A stretch of DNA of 64,000 nt from Paenibacillus sp. JQZ6Y-1. GTDB lineage: Bacteria > Bacillota > Bacilli > Paenibacillales > Paenibacillaceae. Every line of letters starts with the position of its first letter. The stretch's first letter is position 1. The notes beneath the pieces were generated by a model. It saw only the letters and a program-made list of their open reading frames with translations. It ran no database searches and was not told where the DNA came from. Position numbers and translations under genes: made by a program. The DNA is taken from assembly GCF_040719145.1 (NCBI RefSeq), contig NZ_JBFDUZ010000001.1, positions 3,185,548-3,249,547 of the forward strand, read 5' to 3'. This document shows, piece by piece, positions 19,833 through 29,180 of the stretch.

Positions 19833-21077
<1,245 letters not shown>

Positions 21078-21215
21078 GATCAGACACAATCTATGGAATA
21101 TGGAGCTTCAGCATTACGTGTACGTACTACCCTGAGAATACAATAGGTCATACTTGTAAGACGTGAGTAGCATGACTGAGTATGAAAGGATAAGCAAGCA
21201 ATACGTTAGACCTTC

Positions 21216-21268
21216 AACCTTCCGCTATATCGTTTGCCTTCTTGGGAACGAGACAGCGGAAGGTTTTT
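21216..21268 (+). terminator. Rho-independent terminator after mnmA
   Basis: An 11-bp stem AACCTTCCGCT/AGCGGAAGGTT (21216-21226, 21254-21264) is followed by a T5 run. Confidence 0.85.
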
Positions 21269-21498
21269 GCTATCATCGCTGAATGATGATAGGTGTGTAT
21301 GTAATGCGCCATAAACAGTAATCAACCTCTGACATCGTTTACGGGATAGAAAGATACATCCTTCCTCTCAGATATTCAGTCATTAAAGCATGTGATATTT
21401 GTTCTATCATGCACGGTTGTTTCTGTATGGGGTGCATGTATCTGTAGATTCATTCATCTGTACATTCACTTATTTGTAGGTCAGGCGCTTTTCTTCTT

Positions 21499-21522
21499 TT
21501 GCCTCTAGGCAAATGGTATACT
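21499..21522 (+). promoter_or_regulatory. promoter and palindromic operator of the LacI-type regulator
   Basis: The perfect dyad TTTGCCT-CT-AGGCAAA (21499-21514) directly abuts an extended -10 element TGGTATACT ending at 21522. There is no good -35. A protein on the dyad would cover the promoter, which suggests regulation, perhaps autoregulation, of the downstream gene. Confidence 0.5.
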
Positions 21523-21548
21523 ATAAAGAAAAAAACGGAGGCTGCCGC

Positions 21549-22532
21549 ATGAAAGCCAAGCTGGAAGATGTTGCCCGACTCGCCGGCGTCTCGCCGACAA
21601 CAGTGTCGCGCATGATGAACAACCGAGGTTATGTCAGTGAAGCAACCAAAACCAAAGTACGTAGCGCAATGGAGGAATTGAATTATTTTCCTAACGATAT
21701 TGCGCGTTCGCTATTCAACAAGCGTACCCATCTGATCGGACTGATCCTGCCAACGACAGCGAATCCGTTTTTTGGAGAGCTGTCGTTTCATATTGAGAAT
21801 CTATGTGCTGCGCATGGGCTAAAAGTGCTGCTGTGCAACAGCTTGAATCGAATCGACAAGGAAGAACAATATGCCGAGATGCTGATGCGCAATCAGGTGG
21901 ATGGCATTATTGTCGGTACGCATAACCGAGGGATTTTGAATTATAAACGTGCCAATTTGGCGGTAGTTGCCATCGACCGTTATTTGTCCGATACGATTCC
22001 GGTAGTCAGTTCCGACAATTATGAGGGTGGACGACTGGCAACACAGCGCTTGATCGACGGCGGCTGTCAGCATATTATCCATTTTAACGGACCTGCCGAG
22101 TTGGAAACCCCTGCACAGCTGCGCCGCAAGGCTTTTGAGGATGTGATGCAGCAGCATGGATTGCCGCATCATACGTATGAGATTGAATTGCCACTCGATC
22201 GGGACGATCAGTTAAAGCACATTCGCCTTGCCTTGGACGAGCATCCTGAAGTGGATGGCATATTCGCCAGCAATGATATGATTGCAGCGTCGGTTATATA
22301 CGAAGCCGGTGTACGCGGTATCCGTATTCCAGAGGATCTGAAATTGGTCGGTTATGACGGCACAAATGTGATCTCGTCTGCGATTCCGCAGCTGACTACG
22401 ATCCGTCAGCCGATTGAAGAGATTGCACGCACTGCCATTGAAGTATTATTGCGTGAAATTGACGGTGAATTTGATGAAGCCCAGCGGCAGACGATTTTGC
22501 CTGTAGCATTGTATGACGGCTCCACCGCTTAA
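21549..22532 (+). CDS. LacI-family transcriptional regulator of the sucrose module
   Basis: 327 aa. N-terminal helix-turn-helix LEDVARLAGVSPTTVSRMMNNRGYVS plus the hinge, then a periplasmic-binding-protein-like effector domain (HLIGLILPTTANPFFGELS, GIFASNDMIAASVIYEAG, GYDGTNVISSAIPQLTTIRQP). I chose the ATG at 21549 (CGGAGG 8 nt upstream). It stands directly before a LacY-type symporter and a GH32 hydrolase, so it is probably the sucrose (or fructoside) repressor of the CscR type. A terminator follows it, so the permease has its own promoter. Confidence 0.88.
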   Translation: MKAKLEDVARLAGVSPTTVSRMMNNRGYVSEATKTKVRSAMEELNYFPNDIARSLFNKRTHLIGLILPTTANPFFGELSFHIENLCAAHGLKVLLCNSLNRIDKEEQYAEMLMRNQVDGIIVGTHNRGILNYKRANLAVVAIDRYLSDTIPVVSSDNYEGGRLATQRLIDGGCQHIIHFNGPAELETPAQLRRKAFEDVMQQHGLPHHTYEIELPLDRDDQLKHIRLALDEHPEVDGIFASNDMIAASVIYEAGVRGIRIPEDLKLVGYDGTNVISSAIPQLTTIRQPIEEIARTAIEVLLREIDGEFDEAQRQTILPVALYDGSTA

Positions 22533-22606
22533 AGGATGTAATAATCTGCTGTTTATATGATCACATGATTAACATGATGTAAGCTTGATCCATGATGCTA
22601 CCGTAG

Positions 22607-22630
22607 CGCCTTCGATGAAGGCGTTTTTTT
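22607..22630 (+). terminator. Rho-independent terminator after the LacI-type gene
   Basis: CGCCTTC-gat-GAAGGCG (22607-22623) followed by T7. Confidence 0.9.
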
Positions 22631-22655
22631 ATGCAAGTATATATTTTTATGTCAT

Positions 22656-22688
22656 CCGGTTGACATATGAAACCGGTTGACATACAAT
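22656..22688 (+). promoter_or_regulatory. promoter of the sucrose permease with operator in the spacer
   Basis: TTGACA (22660-22665), 17-nt spacer, TACAAT (22683-22688): near-consensus SigA promoter. The spacer contains AAACCGGTT, an 8-bp palindrome (AACCGGTT, 22671-22678) of the kind bound by LacI-family repressors. The 11-mer CCGGTTGACAT occurs twice, at 22656-22666 and 22673-22683, 17 bp apart. Binding there would block polymerase directly. Confidence 0.75.
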
Positions 22689-22729
22689 TCATTCAAGAAA
22701 GCACTTACATGAATGAAGGAGCGAGCGAT

Positions 22730-23974
22730 ATGCCTGTATCAAAAAGCCTGTACTGGAAGCTAAGCCTTTACTTTTTCTTCTTTTTCGTTTGTTGGTCGTC
22801 CAGCTATTCTCTGTTCTCCATCTGGCTCGGTCAGGAGATGAAGCTGACGGGGGCGCAAACGGGTCTGATCTTCTCTGTAAACGCTATCTTCGCGCTATGC
22901 GCCCAACCACTCTACGGCTTTATTTCCGATAAAATCGGTCTTCGTCGTAATATCTTGCTGTTTATTAGCTTATTGCTGGTGTTCACAGGACCATTTTTCG
23001 TTTTTGTCTACGGTCCATTATTACAGGTGAATGTATGGCTGGGCGCGATTGTCGGCGGATTGTTTCTGAGCGTTGGGTTTCTGGCTGGGGTTGGCGCCAT
23101 CGAAACATATGTGGAAAAGGTCAGCCGCAAGTACGGTTTTGAATACGGTCGCTCGCGGATGTGGGGTTCACTCGGTTGGGCAGCAGCGACGTTCTTTGCA
23201 GGACAGCTGTTCAATCTGAATCCCAATATCAACTTCTGGATTTCATCCATTTCGGCGGTTATTCTAGTTGGCATCATCCTATCGGTACGCATCCATGTCA
23301 CGGAAACAGAATTGGAAAAGGCAGCTTCGGTTACGCTCAAGGATATTGGACATTTGTTCACGATGCGTCCGTTCTGGTACTTTATGCTGTACGTGATCGG
23401 TGTTGCCTGTGTGTACGGAGTATATGATCAACAATTTCCAATCTACTATTCATCGTTATTCCCTTCTCATGAGATTGGTAATCAGGTATATGGTTATTTG
23501 AACTCGTTTCAGGTATTTCTGGAAGCAGGCATGATGTTCATGGCTCCTTTTATCGTGAACAAGCTGGGGGCGAAGAAATCGCTGATTCTCGCTGGGTTGC
23601 TGATGGCGCTGCGCATTATCGGCTCTGGTCTAGTATTTGAGCCGATTGGTATCTCGGCAGTGAAGCTCATTCACGCGCTGGAATTGCCGATTATGCTGAT
23701 TGCTACTTTCAAATATCTGGCGGCGCATTTTGATACTCGTCTCTCTTCCATTCTGTATCTGGTTGGCTTCCAATTCGCTTCCCAAGTCGGTCAGGCAGTG
23801 CTGTCACCGATTGCCGGATCGTTGTATGACGATATTGGCTTCCGCTATACCTATCTGGTGATGGGTGCGCTGGTGCTGCTGTTCACACTGATCTCCATCT
23901 TCACCCTATTTAACGATAAAACTAAGACGCCCCAGCTGAACGGGCAGTTAGAGCCACAGCAGCAGTTAACATAA
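22730..23974 (+). CDS. MFS oligosaccharide:H+ symporter, LacY/CscB-like (probable sucrose permease)
   Basis: 414 aa, 12 predicted TM helices, closely patterned on the LacY/RafB/CscB family. Signatures: FFFFFVCWSSSYSLFSIWL in TM1, QPLYGFISDKIGLRRN in the loop 2-3 region, VEKVSRKYGFEYGRSRMWGSLGWA (the conserved EKVSR and FEYGR-RMWG), and TM10-12 near the end. I chose the ATG at 22730 (GAAGGAG 9 nt upstream). With a GH32 hydrolase downstream and a LacI-type regulator upstream, sucrose uptake by proton symport is the best inference. It is not a PTS component. Confidence 0.88.
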   Translation: MPVSKSLYWKLSLYFFFFFVCWSSSYSLFSIWLGQEMKLTGAQTGLIFSVNAIFALCAQPLYGFISDKIGLRRNILLFISLLLVFTGPFFVFVYGPLLQVNVWLGAIVGGLFLSVGFLAGVGAIETYVEKVSRKYGFEYGRSRMWGSLGWAAATFFAGQLFNLNPNINFWISSISAVILVGIILSVRIHVTETELEKAASVTLKDIGHLFTMRPFWYFMLYVIGVACVYGVYDQQFPIYYSSLFPSHEIGNQVYGYLNSFQVFLEAGMMFMAPFIVNKLGAKKSLILAGLLMALRIIGSGLVFEPIGISAVKLIHALELPIMLIATFKYLAAHFDTRLSSILYLVGFQFASQVGQAVLSPIAGSLYDDIGFRYTYLVMGALVLLFTLISIFTLFNDKTKTPQLNGQLEPQQQLT

Positions 23975-24172
23975 ATGCCAGCTCTAAATCATATCTTTGC
24001 CTTGGTCATTTCGTGGTTTGATAGTTTCAGATGTGTACAGTTATATAGTCCCTTAGTTCTGCACTATCTTACTTTCAACATTCTAGCGTTGCAGAATTCC
24101 CGAATTTCCTAGCATCATCGAATGCGAAGATCATCGTTCTCAACTGCTTAATACATTCAAGGAGGAACATCT

Positions 24173-25699
24173 ATGTCTACACTTCATTCCATTCAAAACG
24201 CTGCTCAAGCACTTCAGCTTGCCGGAAAGAGCATCAATCCGCAGTATCGTCCCGGTTATCATATTGCCGCCCCTGCCAATTGGATCAATGATCCAAACGG
24301 AATGGTGCAGTTTAACGGCGAATATCATGTGTTTTACCAGCATCATCCGTATGATGAGAACTGGGGACCGATGCACTGGGGGCATGTGAAAAGTAAAGAC
24401 CTTGTGCATTGGGAGCATTGTCCGATTGCGCTGGCACCGGGCGACGAGTGTGATGTGGACGGCTGCTTTTCCGGCAGTGCGGTGGATAATAACGGGGAAC
24501 TGACGTTAATTTACACGGGTCATCATTATACGGACCGCGCCAAAGACCTGTTCACGCAAAATCAGAATATTGCGGTCAGCCGAGATGGTATCCATTTTGA
24601 CAAATACGGCGTCAATCCGGTCATTGCCGAGCCACCGACGGACAGCGCGCATCATTTCCGTGATCCGAAGGTATGGAGACATGAGGATACATGGTATATG
24701 GTGCTGGGCAATGCGACGCAGGATGGTCATGGGCGCGTAATTCGGTATCATTCACCGGATTTGCGCAATTGGACGTATGATGGCGTGCTTGCAGCAAGTG
24801 ACGGTACGCTTGGCTTTATGTGGGAATGCCCGGACTTTTTCGAGCTGGACGGTCGGCATGTGCTGCTATTCTCTCCGCAAGGTATGGAGCGTGAGGAGGA
24901 TCGCTATCTGAATTTGTTCCAGACGGGCTATCTGATCGGCGATTATGATTATGATACTAACGAGTTCCAACATGGGGAATTCCGTGAGATGGATCATGGG
25001 CATGACTTTTATGCCGTGCAGACACTGCTGGATGATAACGGTCGCCGTATTGCCATCGGCTGGATGGATATGTGGGAATCGGATATGCCAACCAAGCAGC
25101 ATGGCTGGGCAGGCGCGCTTACGTTGCCGCGTGTACTCCATTTGAATGAAGCTGGGCAATTGCTGATGAATCCAGTGCAAGAAATGGAATTACTGCGTCG
25201 GGAGTCATTTGCACTAGATCAGACTGTTGCAGTGGATAAGGCTTCTACAACAGATGAAGGCTTTACAGTGGAACAAAGCTGTAAGGTAGAAATGAAGGAA
25301 TCTCTGTTGGAAATGATCGCTGTCTTTGATCTGAATACCAGTAGTGCCGAACAGGTTGGATTGATTCTGCATAGTGATGCGGGTGATCAAACGGTTATCT
25401 CTTATGATATTGCGGGCGGCAAGCTGACACTAGATGCTTCTCAAGCCGGTAAACCGCAAGATGGTGTGCGGACAGCACCTTTGCAGCATAACGGACAACT
25501 GACGCTGCGTATCTTCGTGGATCGTTCGTCGATTGAAGTATTTGCTAATGATGGACTGGCAACTTTAACAAGCCGTATTTATCCGCAAGGATCGACATCG
25601 AGTCTGGAACTGACTACTGTTGGCGGCAATGCAGTCGTGAAGCAATGGACATGCTGGTCGCTTAACGATGTGTGGAATGAGCAGCAATCTAACGAATAA
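24173..25699 (+). CDS. glycoside hydrolase family 32 beta-fructosidase (sucrose hydrolase)
   Basis: 508-aa GH32 enzyme splitting sucrose, or sucrose-6-phosphate, at the fructosyl bond. Catalytic motifs: WINDPNG (37-43, nucleophile Asp40), RDPK (163-166, transition-state Asp) and ECPD (218-221, acid/base Glu218). The C-terminal beta-sandwich contains IFVDRSSIEVFANDG. The ATG at 24173 has CAAGGAGG upstream. There is no signal peptide, so it is intracellular. Because the linked transporter is a symporter and not a PTS, unphosphorylated sucrose is the likelier substrate (CscA-like). It lies 198 bp after the permease with no clear terminator between, so the two are probably co-transcribed. Confidence 0.93.
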   Translation: MSTLHSIQNAAQALQLAGKSINPQYRPGYHIAAPANWINDPNGMVQFNGEYHVFYQHHPYDENWGPMHWGHVKSKDLVHWEHCPIALAPGDECDVDGCFSGSAVDNNGELTLIYTGHHYTDRAKDLFTQNQNIAVSRDGIHFDKYGVNPVIAEPPTDSAHHFRDPKVWRHEDTWYMVLGNATQDGHGRVIRYHSPDLRNWTYDGVLAASDGTLGFMWECPDFFELDGRHVLLFSPQGMEREEDRYLNLFQTGYLIGDYDYDTNEFQHGEFREMDHGHDFYAVQTLLDDNGRRIAIGWMDMWESDMPTKQHGWAGALTLPRVLHLNEAGQLLMNPVQEMELLRRESFALDQTVAVDKASTTDEGFTVEQSCKVEMKESLLEMIAVFDLNTSSAEQVGLILHSDAGDQTVISYDIAGGKLTLDASQAGKPQDGVRTAPLQHNGQLTLRIFVDRSSIEVFANDGLATLTSRIYPQGSTSSLELTTVGGNAVVKQWTCWSLNDVWNEQQSNE

Positions 25700-25725
25700 T
25701 ACGGATAACTACATCATCTAAAATC

Positions 25726-25785
25726 AAAAGACCTTTCAGTCCCCTCCCATCTTGATCCACGGGAAGGAGACTGAAAGGTCGTTTT
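25726..25785. terminator. bidirectional terminator between the GH32 gene and fluC
   Basis: A 12-bp stem GACCTTTCAGTC/GACTGAAAGGTC (25730-25741, 25769-25780) with inner TCCC/GGGA pairs. GTTTT on the plus side and CTTTT on the minus side serve the two convergent genes. Confidence 0.85.
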
Positions 25786-25866
25786 GACTTGCAGACAGAC
25801 GAGTATGCAGATGGAATGATACAGGCGTTCATCACTGAATGTGTAACTCACATATAGCTATCTTTA

Positions 25867-26229
25867 CTAGAGCCGATGCCCTAACCACATCCCCACACCC
25901 GCAAGCCCGATGCCGAGAATATACGATAAGCCCAAATACCAGATCAACGTAGGATACTTTTCCTTGAGACGCAATTCCATATTTTCCAGCTTAAAAGTAG
26001 AAAAGGTCGTAAAGCTACCCATGAATCCCGTACCGATCAACAGCTGCATATGATGGTCTGCTCCGCTACCGATCAGCAGTCCAAGCAAAAAGGAGCCGCT
26101 CAAATTGATCAAAAAGGTTCCCAGCGGAAACTCCATCTGCCAGCGCTTTTTCATCCAACTAGAGAATAGAAAGCGTGCCAGCACACCGAAGATCGCACCT
26201 ACTGCCACCAAGAGAATATTAATGAGCAT
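25867..26229 (-). CDS. crcB: fluoride channel FluC/CrcB, second subunit
   Basis: 120-aa small membrane protein with four predicted TM helices, exporting fluoride through a dual-topology dimer. Family motif GTGFMGSFTTFSTF (Phe-box region) is central. It overlaps the end of the first fluC by 11 bp, so translation is coupled. Paired fluC genes in Bacillales usually make antiparallel heterodimers, in which each protein has a fixed opposite orientation. Confidence 0.95.
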   Translation of the reverse strand: MLINILLVAVGAIFGVLARFLFSSWMKKRWQMEFPLGTFLINLSGSFLLGLLIGSGADHHMQLLIGTGFMGSFTTFSTFKLENMELRLKEKYPTLIWYLGLSYILGIGLAGVGMWLGHRL

Positions 26230-26614
26230 GCTGCTGTCCCTCCCTTCGATCCAGCCAGCGCTGACTTAGGTAAAAGCCGAATTGGGTCGCCAGTAAACCG
26301 CCGAACAAACTGCATCCGACGTAGACCATCGCCAGCCCATACATCCCCTCTTCTAACAGCTGTATACTTTCCACACTAAAGGTCGAAAAGGTCGTGAACG
26401 AACCGACAAAGCCTGTCCCGATGGCGGTCGCCCATGCAGGCGATACGCGCGGCAGCCGAGCGATATATTTCATCACAATCGCCAATAGAAAGCAGCCGAT
26501 TATATTAATCAACAATGTTGCAAACGGAAATCCATGATTCGGAATCCACATACTGAGTAGATACCGGCACATCGCACCTAGTATCCCACATATAACAAGC
26601 AGCACATACAGCAT
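26219..26614 (-). CDS. crcB: fluoride channel FluC/CrcB, first subunit
   Basis: 131-aa paralogue of the next gene with the same motif GTGFVGSFTTFSTF and an N-terminal GAMCRYLLSMW. The C-terminus is basic and hydrophilic (SQRWLDRREGQQHAH). It is the first gene after the fluoride riboswitch, and so under direct fluoride control. The two copies differ clearly in sequence, consistent with a heterodimer rather than a recent duplication. Confidence 0.95.
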   Translation of the reverse strand: MLYVLLVICGILGAMCRYLLSMWIPNHGFPFATLLINIIGCFLLAIVMKYIARLPRVSPAWATAIGTGFVGSFTTFSTFSVESIQLLEEGMYGLAMVYVGCSLFGGLLATQFGFYLSQRWLDRREGQQHAH

Positions 26615-26659
26615 AATTCCACATCCTTTACGGTCATCAACTTGGATTGCTATCTATAC

Positions 26660-26765
26660 ACAACAAAACTCCTACCTGAACAAACACAGAACGACTGTGC
26701 TTTGAGCAGGTAGGAGTCATTAGCTGAGATCAGCGGTTACAGGCGAACTCCATCGCCGATTACGT
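26660..26765 (-). ncRNA. fluoride riboswitch (crcB motif) with terminator platform
   Basis: On the minus strand the aptamer reads GGCGATGG, AGTTCGCC, AACCGCTGA and GCTAATGACTCCTACC, which match the crcB RNA motif (pseudoknot strands GGCGATG/CGCC and the conserved AACCGC-GCTAATG). The 3' aptamer strand CTCCTACCTG (26707-26716) also pairs with CAGGTAGGAG (26669-26678), followed by TTTTGTT. This forms an intrinsic terminator, so fluoride binding to the aptamer should prevent termination and switch on fluC. Confidence 0.93.
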
Positions 26766-26783
26766 CATCTTACGTTGTATTTT

Positions 26784-26812
26784 ATCATACTGGAATCGAC
26801 GTCATGTGTAAA
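26784..26812 (-). promoter_or_regulatory. SigA promoter of the fluoride riboswitch transcript
   Basis: Minus strand TTTACA (26807-26812), 17-nt spacer, TATGAT (26784-26789). The predicted start lies about 12 nt upstream of the aptamer. Confidence 0.75.
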
Positions 26813-26942
26813 TATGTATACAACCTTCCTTCTTCCATTCAGCATATGGGAAATGGAAAATCCATAGTGGTGAATGTCTGCGTCCATAGGGTATGATGAT
26901 ACTAAATTAGCACGGCAAATCTACATAGGGAGTGATGTACAC

Positions 26943-27890
26943 ATGAGCGATGATCACGAGCAACGCCGCAAAAACCTCAAAGTCATTCAATTCGACAAGG
27001 ACGCCAACGATCTAGTCGAGCTGGAAAAGCCGGGAATCACTTTTGACGATGTAGGCGGGCTAGAAGAGATCAAAAAGAAAATCCGCATGAACTTCATTTT
27101 GCCACTCAAGCAGCCAGAGCTATTCGCCGCCTATGGCAAGCAGGCGGGCGGTTCCATTTTGCTGTATGGTCCGCCGGGCTGCGGGAAGACCTTTTTGGCA
27201 CGGGCAGTCGCGGGCGAGATCAACGCTAGCTTTTTGCATCTGGAACTACAAGCAATTCTGTCTATGTATGTCGGTGGAAGTGAGCATAATTTGCATGATG
27301 TGTTTGAAAAGGCTCGTGCGGAAGCGCCATGTGTACTGTTTATCGACGAGTTAGACGCGCTGGGCGGCAGTCGCCACACGATGCGTCAACATCACGACCG
27401 AATGCTAGTGAATCAATTGCTGCTGGAACTGGACGGATTGGCAAGCTTTAATGAAAATGTATTTATTATTGGTGCCACCAATACACCGTGGTATCTAGAT
27501 TCAGCGTTGCGCCGTCCGGGGCGGTTCAACAATCTGCTATTCGTCTCACCGCCAGAGGAAGCAGAACGTGGCACTATTCTTGATTTGAAGCTGCGTGACA
27601 AGCCTGCCGGAACGATCAATCTCAAAAAGCTTGCCGCTAGCACCGCCCTCTTTTCCGGTGCAGATCTGGATCAGCTGGTTCGTGATACGACCGAGATCGC
27701 GTTGGAGCGGGCGATGGAAACGGGCGAGATTCAGCCGTTGACCGATCTGGATTTTAACCGTGCGCTCAAGACGCGTCAGCCGTCCACCACCGAATGGTTT
27801 GCCACAGCACGCAACTATGCTACATTCAGCGATACGAATGGCGAATATACCGCCGTGCTCGATTATATAAAAAAGCACAAAATCCGTTAA
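26943..27890 (+). CDS. Cdc48/FtsH-like single-ring AAA ATPase without protease
   Basis: 315 aa. A short charged N-terminus (about 30 residues) is followed by one classical AAA domain. Walker A is GPPGCGKT (76-83), the pore-loop-like MYVGGSE is at 108-114, Walker B is VLFIDELD (131-138), sensor 1 is GATN (177-180) and the arginine-finger region is ALRRPGRFN (188-196). The lid helices contain FSGADLDQLVRD. There is no substrate N-domain and no zinc protease domain, so it is an unfoldase or remodeller, not FtsH. I chose the ATG at 26943 (GGGAGTGA upstream). A membrane TPR protein follows 78 bp downstream and is the likely adaptor. Specific function unknown. Confidence 0.85.
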   Translation: MSDDHEQRRKNLKVIQFDKDANDLVELEKPGITFDDVGGLEEIKKKIRMNFILPLKQPELFAAYGKQAGGSILLYGPPGCGKTFLARAVAGEINASFLHLELQAILSMYVGGSEHNLHDVFEKARAEAPCVLFIDELDALGGSRHTMRQHHDRMLVNQLLLELDGLASFNENVFIIGATNTPWYLDSALRRPGRFNNLLFVSPPEEAERGTILDLKLRDKPAGTINLKKLAASTALFSGADLDQLVRDTTEIALERAMETGEIQPLTDLDFNRALKTRQPSTTEWFATARNYATFSDTNGEYTAVLDYIKKHKIR

Positions 27891-27968
27891 GCCCAGCACT
27901 GGATGGTTTGCCTCTCGTAATGAGGGCATATTCATCCGGTATGGAGAATACGAACCGAGGTACAGCCG

Positions 27969-28886
27969 ATGAGCAATTATACCAATGAGCCAGATCTGTC
28001 TGGTATCCGGTCGGAGCGAATTGAGCGTCTATTGCAATGGGACCGCTATGATGAAGCATTGCGTGAAGCGGGAGAATGGCTACGCGAGCAGCCAGAAGAA
28101 CCAGAACCGTACAATGCGCTGGCAACCATTTACATGAATATGGAACAATACGACAAAGCTCTGGAATGCACGGCTCAGGCACTGCGTATCGAGCCTGATC
28201 ATGAGGACGCATGGGTGCTGCGTGCTTTTGTTTATTATGATACGCAGGAATGGGCATTGATGCAGCAGGCAACCGATGAGGCGCTGCGCATCAATCCGTA
28301 CCGCGTCCATCTGTATTATTTGCTAAGTAATATGTACAACCGTCAAGGCAAATTCCAGCAAGCGCTGGAGCAGATTAAAGAAGGTCTACGTTTGCAGCCG
28401 CAGACTGGACTATATTTGGCGCTCTACAGCTATGTGCTGGCGAATCTGAATCAAATGGATGCTTCACAAGAAGCGGCGATCCATGCACTGCAGTACGATG
28501 TAGAGCATGCACAGACGTTTATGTATCTGGGCTGGGCAGCAGAACGGCGTGGTGATGCCAAAACCGCCAAACAGATGATGGAGCAGGCGATCCGGCTAGA
28601 GCCGAACAATGAGCAGATTCGTACGGAATACATGGAGGCGCTGCAAAAGAATTACTGGTTTTACCGCATCTTCACGTTGCCTCTATTTTTACGCAAATTA
28701 AAGCGCTGGCAGTTGATCCTACTATGGATGAGCGCATGGATTGTATTCCGCCCATTACTCATTGTGCTGATCATTCTGTATCTATTTAGTCATGTACTGA
28801 GTAAACTCTTTGTTCATTTGCAAGTATATGGCTGGCATCGCGCGCCGAAAAAGAAGAAACAATCCCGTTCTAAAAAGAAAAAATAG
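27969..28886 (+). CDS. TPR protein with C-terminal membrane anchor and poly-Lys tail
   Basis: 305 aa. Residues about 15-212 form five to six tetratricopeptide repeats (for example PYNALATIYMNMEQYDKALE and FMYLGWAAERRGDAKTA). Residues about 247-283 are strongly hydrophobic (one long or two short TM helices, VFRPLLIVLIILYLF). The end is strongly basic (KKKKQSRSKKKK), which would hold the tail on the cytoplasmic face. The ATG at 27969 has GAGGT upstream. It is co-directional with the AAA gene with no terminator between, so the two probably form one operon. I infer a membrane docking platform for the ATPase; no direct evidence. Confidence 0.8.
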   Translation: MSNYTNEPDLSGIRSERIERLLQWDRYDEALREAGEWLREQPEEPEPYNALATIYMNMEQYDKALECTAQALRIEPDHEDAWVLRAFVYYDTQEWALMQQATDEALRINPYRVHLYYLLSNMYNRQGKFQQALEQIKEGLRLQPQTGLYLALYSYVLANLNQMDASQEAAIHALQYDVEHAQTFMYLGWAAERRGDAKTAKQMMEQAIRLEPNNEQIRTEYMEALQKNYWFYRIFTLPLFLRKLKRWQLILLWMSAWIVFRPLLIVLIILYLFSHVLSKLFVHLQVYGWHRAPKKKKQSRSKKKK

Positions 28887-29001
28887 CAGCGCCGTTTCTT
28901 CTGCATATAATGACCGTTATAGTTGACTGTTCCCAAGGTCACGCACTACTACAGATGGTTCCACCTCATACCACACACATATATACAAATGTTTATATCC
29001 A

Positions 29002-29059
29002 AATAAGCCCGATCGGAATGACATAGGATATGCGTCCTGTGCTTTCGATCGGGCTTATT
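29002..29059. terminator. long hairpin between convergent TPR and rarA genes
   Basis: A perfect 14-bp stem AATAAGCCCGATCG/CGATCGGGCTTATT (29002-29015, 29046-29059). The A/T-rich base gives a weak T tract in both directions. Position between convergent genes supports a bidirectional terminator. Confidence 0.65.
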
Positions 29060-29180
29060 GATTGCATACACATTATTGGAGAGGACAGTTTAGTCATATA
29101 TACGCCACAATAGCCCTGTTTGCCCCCACAATACAGTATCGAACAAAAATCTCCTTGAACTGCTGACTCAACACGCCAAG

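Larger units (their letters stand above)
21078..21548. other. intergenic region between mnmA and the LacI-type regulator
   Basis: It holds the mnmA terminator (21216-21268), an extended -10 promoter at 21514-21522 (TGGTATACT) and the palindrome TTTGCCT-CT-AGGCAAA at 21499-21514 overlapping the -35/spacer zone. I see nothing gene-like in the remaining stretch. Confidence 0.5.

Noticed and set aside
26943..27890. FtsH protease
   Set aside because: Only the AAA domain is present; there are no N-terminal TM helices and no HEXXH metalloprotease motif.
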